Shown here piece by piece: positions 23,379 through 30,945 of a stretch of DNA of 36,734 nt. Each line of letters begins with the position of its first letter. Within the stretch, counting starts at the first letter, position 1. The notes beneath the pieces were generated by a model. It was not told the DNA's origin and searched no databases. It worked only from the letters and a program-made list of their open reading frames with translations. The position numbers and the translations under genes are program-made. The stretch is from Lawsonibacter sp. (GTDB taxonomy: Bacteria; Bacillota; Clostridia; Oscillospirales; Oscillospiraceae), in contig JAAWIE010000187.1 of the NCBI GenBank assembly GCA_022796195.1, forward strand, positions 1 to 36,734. Direction: 5' to 3'.

Positions 23379-23412
23379 AGGGCATTTTCCGCTTTTGGGG
23401 ATGCCTTTTTTG
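23379..23412 (+). terminator. Intrinsic terminator after prgI
   Basis: AGGGCAT (23379-23385) pairs with ATGCCTT (23401-23407) over seven positions including one G-U. A T-run extends to about 23412. Confidence 0.6.
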
Positions 23413-23434
23413 TTTGCGGTAAATGGGAGGAAAT

Positions 23435-24246
23435 ATGCAGGATTTAACACACATCAGCCTGTTTACGGGCATTGGCGGGCTTGACCTTGCGGCAGAGGCG
23501 GCGGGGTTCCGTACCATTGCACAGTGTGAATGGGCTGATTTTCAGAATGAGATATTAGAGAAACACTGGAAGGATGTGCCGAGGTTTAAGGACATCCGGG
23601 ATTTGAACAAGGAGGAGTTTTATGCGAGAACAAACGAACGAAATGTCACACTCATCTCAGGGGGATTCCCCTGCCAGCCGTTTTCCTTTGCCGGGAAGCG
23701 AAGGGGCTTTGAAGATGACCGTTACCTCTGGCCGGAAATGCTTAGAGTCATCAGAGAGCTCTCCCCCGCTTGGGTGCTTGGAGAAAATGTTGCTGGGTTC
23801 CTCAACATGGGCCTCGAAAAAACGGTTTCTGATTTGGAAGGAGCAGGCTATGAAGTCCGGGCCTTCGTATTACCTGCTCTCGCCGTCGGCGCGTGGCATG
23901 AGAGGAAACGGGTATTCATTGCCGGACACCTGTTTCACGAACCGGAGACGGAGGAGCAGAGGGAACTTTTTACGGAGGTTACAGACCTGACGATGAAACA
24001 GCACAAGATCAACCCGGAGTGGGTGGAATGGCTGATGGGCTTCCCCATCGGATGGACGGACACAGGTTATGGGAAAAAGAGCCAAAAGGGGTAAGCCGCA
24101 TTACGGAACCGCACCCGCTGTGGGGCAGCCGTATGTTTTCGCTTGGGAATGCGGTGGTGCCGCAGCAGGCTTATCCGGTACTGAAATGTATTGCGGATAT
24201 TGAGACAGGCAGGTGTGCATCACTCTGTCCGGAGAGGAACCAGTAA
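23435..24246 (+). pseudogene. dcm: C5 DNA methyltransferase, frame-disrupted near its C-terminus
   Basis: The first frame runs from ATG 23435 (GGGAGG upstream; in-frame ATG at 23423) to TAA 24092-24094. It contains SAM motif I ([17 protein letters not shown]), catalytic motif IV with Cys80 ([16 protein letters not shown]), motif VI (GENVAG) and motif VIII ([10 protein letters not shown]). The essential C-terminal motif X appears only in the -1 frame: RMFSLGNAVVPQQAYPVLK, ending at 24246. The switch falls near 24071-24091. There the sequence A-AAG-GGG lies right before the stop, fitting the X-XXY-YYZ slippery pattern. So this is either a decayed gene, an assembly error or a programmed -1 frameshift. 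Likely role when intact: self-methylation against host restriction. Confidence 0.75.
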
Positions 24247-24266
24247 AAAGAAAACAGTGTATAACA

Positions 24267-24297
24267 GGGAGCCGGCAGGGATTTTTCAGCGGCTCCC
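24267..24297 (+). terminator. GC-rich hairpin before virB4
   Basis: GGGAGCCG (24267-24274) and CGGCTCCC (24290-24297) form a perfect 8-bp stem. Only ATTATCTT follows, so termination would be weak. Confidence 0.45.
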
Positions 24298-24375
24298 ATT
24301 ATCTTAAATGGGGAATTTTTATCCTATTTATCTGTAATCAAAGGCATACAGGGGTATGCAGAAAAGAGGTTAAAC

Positions 24376-27114
24376 ATGGGATTATTTTCAGATGGGTTTA
24401 AGGAACTGAAAAAGGCGGATGTGCCCCTTTACAGAACCCCAAAATCCATACAGGAGACAATAGAAATAGTATCGGTGGCAGAAAACGGGATATTTGAGGT
24501 GTGCAGGGGCAGGAATGCGTCCATGAATAAATATTCCAAATGCTACCGGTTTACAGACATTAACTATACAACGGCAAATGAGGAAGAACAGGAAAGCATT
24601 TTTGAGAGGTACTGCAAGTTCCTTAATTCGCTGGACTGCCAGTTCAAAATCACGGTCAACAACAAGAATAAGGACATGGCGGATTTGCGGGAGATGGTGC
24701 TGCTTTCCTACAGGCAGGACGGGTTTGACCGGTTCCGCAAAATCTACAATGACATCATAGAGGACAAAATCCGTGAGGGCAGGCAGGGAATTGAGCAGGA
24801 ACGGTATCTCACGCTGACGGTGGAGAGAAAGAACTTTGAGGAGGCAAAGGCGCAGTTTGCCACGCTGGAGGCTGTGCTGCACAAAGGATTTGGGGAGCTT
24901 GGCACGGAAATAGAGCCGCTTTCCGGCAATGAGAGGTTAAAGGTGCTGCATGACTTTTACCATCTCGGCAGGGAGGACGGCTTTGATTTTGACATCCGGC
25001 ACGCAAAGAGGGTAGGCGCTGACTTCCGCAATGATTTATGTAACGGGATGCTGAAATATTTCCCGGAGCATATCGAGGACGAGGGCAAGTATGTGAGGGC
25101 GCTGTTCATCAAAAAATATCCGAGCAGCCTTTCCGACCGGTTCTTAAATATCATCACTTCCTTACCCGTCCACTCCATTGTGAGCATTGACGTGGTGCCG
25201 GTGCCAAAGGACATGACGACAAAGGAGCTGCAGAAGAAATACCTCGGCATTGAGAGCGACATTATCAAGCAGCAGCGGGTAAGGAATAAGAACAATGATT
25301 TTTCCTCGGAAATTTCCTATGCAAAACGCATGGAGAAAAAGGACATTGAGGAAATCATGGACGACGTGCGGGAGAACGACCAGTGCCTATTTTATACGGC
25401 AGTCAGCATAATCCTTGTGGCGGAGAGTAAGGAGGAGCTGGAGAGCGTGACGGAGACGGTGGAGAGCATTGGCAAGAGCCATTCCGTCACCATCGACACC
25501 CACTACCTGAAACAGAGGGAGGCACTAAACACCGCACTCCCCATCGGGGTAAGGCAGGTGGAGACCATGCGTACCATGCTTACACAGTCCCTTGCGGCGT
25601 TGCTGCCCTTTAACGTGCAGGAATTGAATGATGCCGGGGGCAACTATTACGGCATTAACCAGATCAGCAGGAATATCAACGTGGGGAACCGCAAGAAACT
25701 GATAAACGGCAACGGGTTCATTTTCGGCGTACCGGGTTCCGGCAAGTCGTTCTTTGCCAAGCAGGAAATGGGCAGCGTGTTTTTGAATACCACGGACGAC
25801 GTAATCGTGATAGACCCAATGGGCGAATATTTTGACATTGCAAAAACCTATGGCGGCGCAGTGGTGAATTTATCCGCTTATACAAGGAATTTTGTCAACC
25901 CGCTGGAGGCGGATATGGCACACATCAATGAGAAAGGGTTGCGGGAGGTAATCGCTGACAAGTCGGAATTTATGCTTTCCCTCTGCGACCAGTTGTTAGG
26001 CAATGCCCTGAACCAGAAACACCACTCCATCATAGACCGCTGTGTCCGGGGGCTCTACATGGCGGCATGGAAACAGCATCGGGTTCCGGTCATGTCGGAT
26101 TTTTACCGCATACTCAAAATGCAGAAGGAGATGGAGGCACAGGAATTAGCCCTCTCCCTTGAACTGTTTGTGGAGGGTTCGCTCAATATTTTCAACCACC
26201 ATACAAACGTGGACGTGGATAACCGTTTCACGGTGTACGGCATACAGGATTTGGGGAGCCAGCTTGCACCGGTGGCAATGCTTGTGATGATGGAGGCAAT
26301 TCAGCAGAGGATTCTTGACAATGCAAAACGTGGCAGGGCGACGTGGCTGTATATCGACGAATGCCATGTGCTGCTTGGCAGTGAATACAGCGCAAAGTAT
26401 TTGCAGCAGTTATGGAAAAAAGTCAGAAAGCAGGGCGGGCTCTGCACCGGAATCAGCCAGAACGTGTCGGATTTATTACAGAATTATATCGCAACGACAC
26501 TGTTATCCAACAGTGAGTTTGTGGTGCTGTTAAAGCAGTCAAACGTGGACAGTGCAAAGCTGGCGGAGACCATCGGCGTGTCGGATGCACAGTTACGCTT
26601 TGTCAGCAATTCTTCCAGTGGAACCGGGCTGCTAAAATGCGGGAGCGTTGTCATTCCCTTTGACAACAGGATAAGCAAAGATACGGATTTGTACCGTCTG
26701 TATAACACGAACCTCCATGAGAAGATAGCGGAGGGGGCATTGCAGGGGAAACCGGACAGCGTTTTTGAAAGTGGGGCAGGAATGGCAGACGCTTTTATAC
26801 CGCAGACAGCAGTACAGGGAACAGAGCCGGCAGATGATTTTTTACCGGAGTGGGCTATGCCGGAAGTGGCGGTGCCGCAGGCAGAACCGGCGGGGGATTT
26901 TATGCCGGAGCTGGAAGCACCGGGATGGGACATGGCAGAAAGTATTTCCCCGGAAAGCAGCAGCCAGGCGGACAGCATGGCGTTGTTTTCAGAGGACACA
27001 GCGCCTACAAAAATATATGAGCCAAAGCGTCATAAAAAAGAAAGCGGTTCTGCTTTCCCGGAGCCGGAGCAGGCGGCAGAAACAGCAGGAAATGACTGGA
27101 TGATATATGGTTAG
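24376..27114 (+). CDS. virB4: VirB4-type T4SS ATPase
   Basis: Protein of 912 aa; the ATG follows AGAGG (24364-24368). Walker A is GVPGSGKS (451-458) and Walker B is WLYIDECHVLLG with Asp661-Glu662. TAVSIILVAESKEEL and NGFIFGVPGSGKSFF are typical of the Gram-positive VirB4/TraE group. The N-terminal ~400 residues form the membrane-associated portion. Residues ~795-910 are an acidic Pro/Glu/Ala-rich tail with short repeats (two PAGDFMPEL/PADDFLPEW-like units), probably flexible. VirB4 powers assembly and substrate transfer and binds PrgI. A strong terminator follows the stop. Confidence 0.93.
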   Translation: MGLFSDGFKELKKADVPLYRTPKSIQETIEIVSVAENGIFEVCRGRNASMNKYSKCYRFTDINYTTANEEEQESIFERYCKFLNSLDCQFKITVNNKNKDMADLREMVLLSYRQDGFDRFRKIYNDIIEDKIREGRQGIEQERYLTLTVERKNFEEAKAQFATLEAVLHKGFGELGTEIEPLSGNERLKVLHDFYHLGREDGFDFDIRHAKRVGADFRNDLCNGMLKYFPEHIEDEGKYVRALFIKKYPSSLSDRFLNIITSLPVHSIVSIDVVPVPKDMTTKELQKKYLGIESDIIKQQRVRNKNNDFSSEISYAKRMEKKDIEEIMDDVRENDQCLFYTAVSIILVAESKEELESVTETVESIGKSHSVTIDTHYLKQREALNTALPIGVRQVETMRTMLTQSLAALLPFNVQELNDAGGNYYGINQISRNINVGNRKKLINGNGFIFGVPGSGKSFFAKQEMGSVFLNTTDDVIVIDPMGEYFDIAKTYGGAVVNLSAYTRNFVNPLEADMAHINEKGLREVIADKSEFMLSLCDQLLGNALNQKHHSIIDRCVRGLYMAAWKQHRVPVMSDFYRILKMQKEMEAQELALSLELFVEGSLNIFNHHTNVDVDNRFTVYGIQDLGSQLAPVAMLVMMEAIQQRILDNAKRGRATWLYIDECHVLLGSEYSAKYLQQLWKKVRKQGGLCTGISQNVSDLLQNYIATTLLSNSEFVVLLKQSNVDSAKLAETIGVSDAQLRFVSNSSSGTGLLKCGSVVIPFDNRISKDTDLYRLYNTNLHEKIAEGALQGKPDSVFESGAGMADAFIPQTAVQGTEPADDFLPEWAMPEVAVPQAEPAGDFMPELEAPGWDMAESISPESSSQADSMALFSEDTAPTKIYEPKRHKKESGSAFPEPEQAAETAGNDWMIYG

Positions 27115-27120
27115 GTTATG

Positions 27121-27147
27121 CCGGGGAAGAAATCCCCGGTTTTCTTT
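27121..27147 (+). terminator. Strong intrinsic terminator after virB4
   Basis: CCGGGGA (27121-27127) and TCCCCGG (27133-27139) form a perfect 7-bp GC-rich stem with an AGAAA loop. TTTTCTTTT follows. It starts 6 bp after the virB4 stop. Confidence 0.85.
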
Positions 27148-27166
27148 TGGAAGGGCGTGAGGAAAA

Positions 27167-29092
27167 TTGAAAATCAAAAAAGAAGATGACAGACCGATGG
27201 TAATCCATACAAAGAAAAAGCCCAAGCTGCACCTGCATACGGGGAAAAAGCCGGTGGCAAAGAAAAAGGCGGGGAATACATCTGTAACCGTAAAAAGAAG
27301 AAAGCCACATTCAGGTATCAGGGAAAGGCTTACAGAGTCCGGCAGGTCGGTCAAGGTCCGTAAACAGAGCCTGAAAACGATGGCGGCAGCAGGGATAAGG
27401 GCTGGGGCAGGACAAGTGGAAGGCGGCGAAGAAATAAAGGAGAGCTTTGATCTGGCAGCGACAGCGGCAGCCCCGGCAGTGGGCGTCACGTCTGGGGCGG
27501 GAAAGCTGTACCGCAGGAAAAAGGCAGAAAATAAGGAGAAGGAAAGAAAAGCAGGAATTAAGAAAAAACAGGGGCAGAAAGATACCGGGCGGGCTGAAAC
27601 TTCTGACCGTTCCGGGAAAGATGCCGGTAATAAGCAAAAAGGCCGGAATGGGAAGAAAAGAAACAGAAAAAAGGACAGTTCCGGTAAAAAGCGTGGGAAA
27701 GGTTCCGTCAATGGTGCCGTTAAGGGGCATATGATTGACACGTTCCTTGAGGCATTCCGTACAGAGCGCCAGGAGCAGAAAGATTTGATTACTTCCACGA
27801 AGTCAGCGGCAAAGGCGGCTGCCCTGCTGCTTGCAAAACAGGCAGCGGTGGTGCTTGCCCCTTTACTGCTTGTCGTATTTTTTGTAATTGCCATTGCGGG
27901 GATTATTGTGGTTGCCATACTGGCGGTTATTTATAATTCCCCGCTTGCTATCTTTTTTCCGTTGCCGGACACCGGGTATGACAATCCCCGGACGGTGTTA
28001 AGCGAGTATTACCGGGATTTTAACAGCCAGATTACTTCATTGGAAGAAAAGGGGTATGTAATCACTTACCAGAACAGTGAGGATGGTGTCCCCATATCCA
28101 ACTTTAATGACACCCTTATGGTGTATATGGTAAAGTATGGCACCGGGCAGGCGGCCTATGTTATGGATGACGAGGGGAAGAAAAACCTGAAGGAAGTCTT
28201 TGACGAGATGAATTATTATGACAGTTCAAGCAGTAAGACGCAGATTCCGGCAGGGGCGTCGTTGGGGAAAGTGGTTACCACGGGTTACTGTAACTGTTCC
28301 CTTTGCTGCGGGAAATGGGCGGGCGGCCATACGGCCTCCGGCACTGTTCCAAAGGGAGACCATACGCTGGCGGTGGATGCCCACAGCCCGAAGGTGCCGA
28401 TGGGGACAAAGATTGTGATGAATGGGAAAACGTATAAGGTGGAAGATACGGGGAATTTTGCCAGATACGGCACGGACTTTGATATTTATTTTGATAGCCA
28501 TGCAGCAGCGCAGGCATGGGGTAAGCGGAAAGTGGAGGCGTTTCTGGCAGAGGGCGATGAGAATACCGTGGAGGTCACGGTGTCCGGGACGCTGGTACAC
28601 AACCTGACGTACAAGGATTACCTTGCACTGGATAAACTGACAGAGGAACAAAAGGACTGGCTGGAATCCATGATGAGTGATGAAATGCAGGAGAGCTTAG
28701 CAGCAGGTACGGGAGGACAGGCAGTTGCCGACCTTGCCATGACAAAGATTGGCTGCCGGTACAGCCAGGACAAGCGGTATCAGGAGGGGTATTACGACTG
28801 CAGTTCCCTTGTGCAGAGACTGTATAAGGAGGCAGGCATTACCCTCCCGGCGACAGCGGCCACGCAGGGGGAATACTGTTATAAAAATGCCATGATTATC
28901 AATAAAAAGGATTTGAAACCGGGCGACCTGATATTTTATTCCTATGAAAAAAACGGGGAGTTCCGCAATATTTCCCATGTGGCAATCTATGTGGGGGATG
29001 GGAAGATGGTCCATGCGGCAAACCCGTCAAGGGGCGTGGTGCTTGATCCGCTGCGGACAAACAGTGTTGTATTTTATGCCAGGCTGTATTAG
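27167..29092 (+). CDS. Membrane-anchored 3D-domain and NlpC/P60 wall hydrolase
   Basis: Protein of 641 aa from a TTG start (TGAGG 4 nt upstream). The next in-frame ATG (27197) has no ribosome site. Residues 1-205 are very basic and low in complexity, so cytosolic. One membrane helix (~222-255, VLAPLLLVVFFVIAIAGIIVV) follows, and the rest lies outside. Residues ~368-462 are a 3D/double-psi barrel domain (VTTGYCNCSLCCGKWAGG, TASGTVPKGDHTLAVD, FDIYFDSHAAAQAWG). Residues ~512-641 are NlpC/P60, with Cys545 in YDCSSL, His604 in HVAIYVG and His616 in VHAAN. It should cut peptidoglycan so that the channel can cross the wall (VirB1 role). Pairing a 3D domain with NlpC/P60 after a long basic tail is noteworthy. 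Confidence 0.9.
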   Translation: MKIKKEDDRPMVIHTKKKPKLHLHTGKKPVAKKKAGNTSVTVKRRKPHSGIRERLTESGRSVKVRKQSLKTMAAAGIRAGAGQVEGGEEIKESFDLAATAAAPAVGVTSGAGKLYRRKKAENKEKERKAGIKKKQGQKDTGRAETSDRSGKDAGNKQKGRNGKKRNRKKDSSGKKRGKGSVNGAVKGHMIDTFLEAFRTERQEQKDLITSTKSAAKAAALLLAKQAAVVLAPLLLVVFFVIAIAGIIVVAILAVIYNSPLAIFFPLPDTGYDNPRTVLSEYYRDFNSQITSLEEKGYVITYQNSEDGVPISNFNDTLMVYMVKYGTGQAAYVMDDEGKKNLKEVFDEMNYYDSSSSKTQIPAGASLGKVVTTGYCNCSLCCGKWAGGHTASGTVPKGDHTLAVDAHSPKVPMGTKIVMNGKTYKVEDTGNFARYGTDFDIYFDSHAAAQAWGKRKVEAFLAEGDENTVEVTVSGTLVHNLTYKDYLALDKLTEEQKDWLESMMSDEMQESLAAGTGGQAVADLAMTKIGCRYSQDKRYQEGYYDCSSLVQRLYKEAGITLPATAATQGEYCYKNAMIINKKDLKPGDLIFYSYEKNGEFRNISHVAIYVGDGKMVHAANPSRGVVLDPLRTNSVVFYARLY

Positions 29093-29108
29093 GCGGTCCG
29101 GCATTTTT
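29076..29108 (+). terminator. Terminator over the end of the hydrolase gene
   Basis: ATGCC (29076-29080) pairs with GGCAT (29100-29104), followed by TTTTT. One mismatch and a further G-C pair extend the stem. It overlaps the last codons of the hydrolase gene. The same CGGCATTTTT-GAAAGGA arrangement recurs before the paralogue at 30064. Confidence 0.5.
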
Positions 29109-29125
29109 GGAAAGGAAGTGAGGGC

Positions 29126-29989
29126 ATGAAGTTAAATGATATGCTTTTTGTCATAGCCCACCGCCAGGAGGCAGAAACCAACATGCTTATGACATTTGGG
29201 GAGTACAGGGAAAGGGTCCTGTACTACTGGTGCCAGACAATGGAAGGGGCAGCGAGGCATATAGAGGAAATCCTGACGGGGCGGCAGGATAAGGAGGCGT
29301 GGGCAACAATCAACCACGGGAAGGACTATGGCTATGATGTGCGTTTCTGTCTTGGCGAGCAGGATTTGAAGGATTTTCTCCACGGGCATTTCAATAGCTG
29401 GCCGGAATGGTATCTTGATACCGGCAGGTGCAGTGATGAGTGTCTCAGGGCATTGGAGGAATATAATTTTGACCGTAACGGGGTTTCCATAGGGGACACC
29501 TACTGGTATGAGGAACGGGAGCGCCCTTTTGGGCGGGGCGGGCTTTTACGGGATTTTGACGGTACGGAGTACCGGATTATGGAATATTACAATCAGGATA
29601 ACCTCCTGCTGTTCAACCAGGAAACCGGCAGCCTCTTAGTCGCTGTAGGTGTAAAGTGCTATGACCGCTATCCTTATGCCGGAAAAGCTTCAGAGGGAAA
29701 CAGGGAGACAGGGATAAAATGGGAAAAAGCCGTTTACCTGAACCCGGTTCCGTCGCAGATTGATTTTATGGCATTAAAGGAACAGTACAGTAAAATGAGG
29801 CCGGAGCCTGCCAGACAGGAAACGGACAGGGAGATACAGGAGGCAGTTTCAAAAGCCGGGGATATACCGGCAGGATATCTTGGGGAAACGATTGACCGGG
29901 CAATAGAAATATATAAATGCCGGATTGATGGCAGTGGGGAAACACAGCGGGAGACAAGGCATCCGGCATTGAATGGCAGGGGGCGGTAA
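29126..29989 (+). CDS. Hypothetical protein, tandem paralogue 1
   Basis: Protein of 287 aa starting at an ATG after GGAAGTGAGGG. The family is unknown to me. It is clearly related to the next gene. Shared stretches are KLNDMLFVI versus KIQDMVLVI, ETNMLM in both, FLHGHFN versus FLHGSYN, RALEEYNFDRNG versus WALEEYNLDVNG, and LLVAVGVKCYDRYPYAGK versus FLVAVGVAYYERYPYAGK. The protein is soluble, acidic and aromatic-rich. The repeated Asn-Leu-Leu strand and 'DRYPYAGK' segment suggest a compact alpha/beta domain, with a helical C-terminal part (ETIDRAIEIYKC). It lies between the wall hydrolase and the giant helicase. No function can be assigned. Confidence 0.65.
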   Translation: MKLNDMLFVIAHRQEAETNMLMTFGEYRERVLYYWCQTMEGAARHIEEILTGRQDKEAWATINHGKDYGYDVRFCLGEQDLKDFLHGHFNSWPEWYLDTGRCSDECLRALEEYNFDRNGVSIGDTYWYEERERPFGRGGLLRDFDGTEYRIMEYYNQDNLLLFNQETGSLLVAVGVKCYDRYPYAGKASEGNRETGIKWEKAVYLNPVPSQIDFMALKEQYSKMRPEPARQETDREIQEAVSKAGDIPAGYLGETIDRAIEIYKCRIDGSGETQRETRHPALNGRGR

Positions 29990-30015
29990 GTCAGGGAATA
30001 TATATATAGAAGATT

Positions 30016-30049
30016 TGCCGGGGCTGTGTTAGCTGCTTCGGCATTTTTT
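30016..30049 (+). terminator. Intrinsic terminator between the paralogues
   Basis: TGCCGGGGC (30016-30024) pairs with GCTTCGGCA (30035-30043) over nine positions with two G-U pairs. Six T follow. The ribosome site of the next gene starts only 2-3 nt after the T-run. Confidence 0.75.
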
Positions 30050-30063
30050 GAAAGGAGAGGACT

Positions 30064-30933
30064 ATGAAAATACAGGATATGGTTCTTGTGATACAGAACA
30101 TCAAAGGGAAAGAAACAAACATGTTGATGATATTGGAAGAATACAAGGAGGCGTATCTCTTTGTATCGTCTTTATCAAGGGAGGAATCAGCACAGGCATT
30201 GAAAGAGCTGTTTGACACAAAGTTTTCAGAGGCCGGGGAGGGATGGGCGGAACGCTACATTACGGCAAACAAAAGTTACTATGCCAAATTTTGCAGCGGC
30301 AGTGATGAGCTGCAGTGTTTTCTCCACGGGAGTTACAATGACGATAAGGAGTTTCTTTTTGACCGGGAGGAAAGCAGCAGGGAATGTATGTGGGCGCTGG
30401 AGGAATACAACCTGGATGTGAATGGTGGGGCAAAGGGCAGCATGTTCCACTATGAGCAGAGGGATCATGCGTTTCAGCCAGGGGAAGTCTTGCACAACTT
30501 TAACGGGACGGATTATAAAGTGATGGAGTGTTACAGCAGAAACAACCTCCTGATGATGAACATGGCAGCGGGGACTTTTCTGGTGGCAGTGGGTGTGGCA
30601 TATTATGAGCGTTATCCTTATGCCGGGAAATATACAAAGGACAATGCGGAAACCGGCATTGAATGGGGGCATGGGCATTATCTTTCGGGAAAATTGTCTG
30701 ACATTGACTTTGCGGCACTCCGGGCGCAGTATTGTGAGCCATATCAGCAGAAAGGAATCAGTTTTCCCATTGAAATCCGTGAGGTGCTGTCAAGGGTGGA
30801 AAACATTGAGGCGGAAACTTTGGGGGATGCCATTGACAAGGCAATGGAGTTGTATAAAAAATCAGAGGTTGTCCTGGATGCGGAGGATTTTAAGGATGTT
30901 TCCTATCTCCCGGCAAAGGCAGAAAGCAGATAG
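30064..30933 (+). CDS. Hypothetical protein, tandem paralogue 2
   Basis: Protein of 289 aa with AAAGGAGAGG before the ATG. It is a diverged duplicate of the preceding gene: the same length, the same order of conserved blocks (KIQDMVLVI, ETNMLM, CFLHGSYN, ALEEYNLDVNG, GTDYKVMECY, NNLLMMN, RYPYAGKYTK, ETGIEWGHG) and the same helical C-terminus (LGDAIDKAMELYKK). Upstream sequences match too: CGGCATTTTTTGAAAGGA here and CGGCATTTTTGGAAAGGA before the first copy. The duplicated unit therefore included the terminator and ribosome site. Divergence between copies indicates an old duplication with both retained. No function can be assigned. The giant gene follows after 12 bp. Confidence 0.65.
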   Translation: MKIQDMVLVIQNIKGKETNMLMILEEYKEAYLFVSSLSREESAQALKELFDTKFSEAGEGWAERYITANKSYYAKFCSGSDELQCFLHGSYNDDKEFLFDREESSRECMWALEEYNLDVNGGAKGSMFHYEQRDHAFQPGEVLHNFNGTDYKVMECYSRNNLLMMNMAAGTFLVAVGVAYYERYPYAGKYTKDNAETGIEWGHGHYLSGKLSDIDFAALRAQYCEPYQQKGISFPIEIREVLSRVENIEAETLGDAIDKAMELYKKSEVVLDAEDFKDVSYLPAKAESR

Positions 30934-30945
30934 GGGGAGCAGCGT

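Noticed and set aside
26765-27103. 112-aa + strand frame inside virB4
   Set aside because: Unlike the TnpV case it has no ribosome site and no family-like pattern; it is a shadow of the Pro/Glu-rich virB4 tail.
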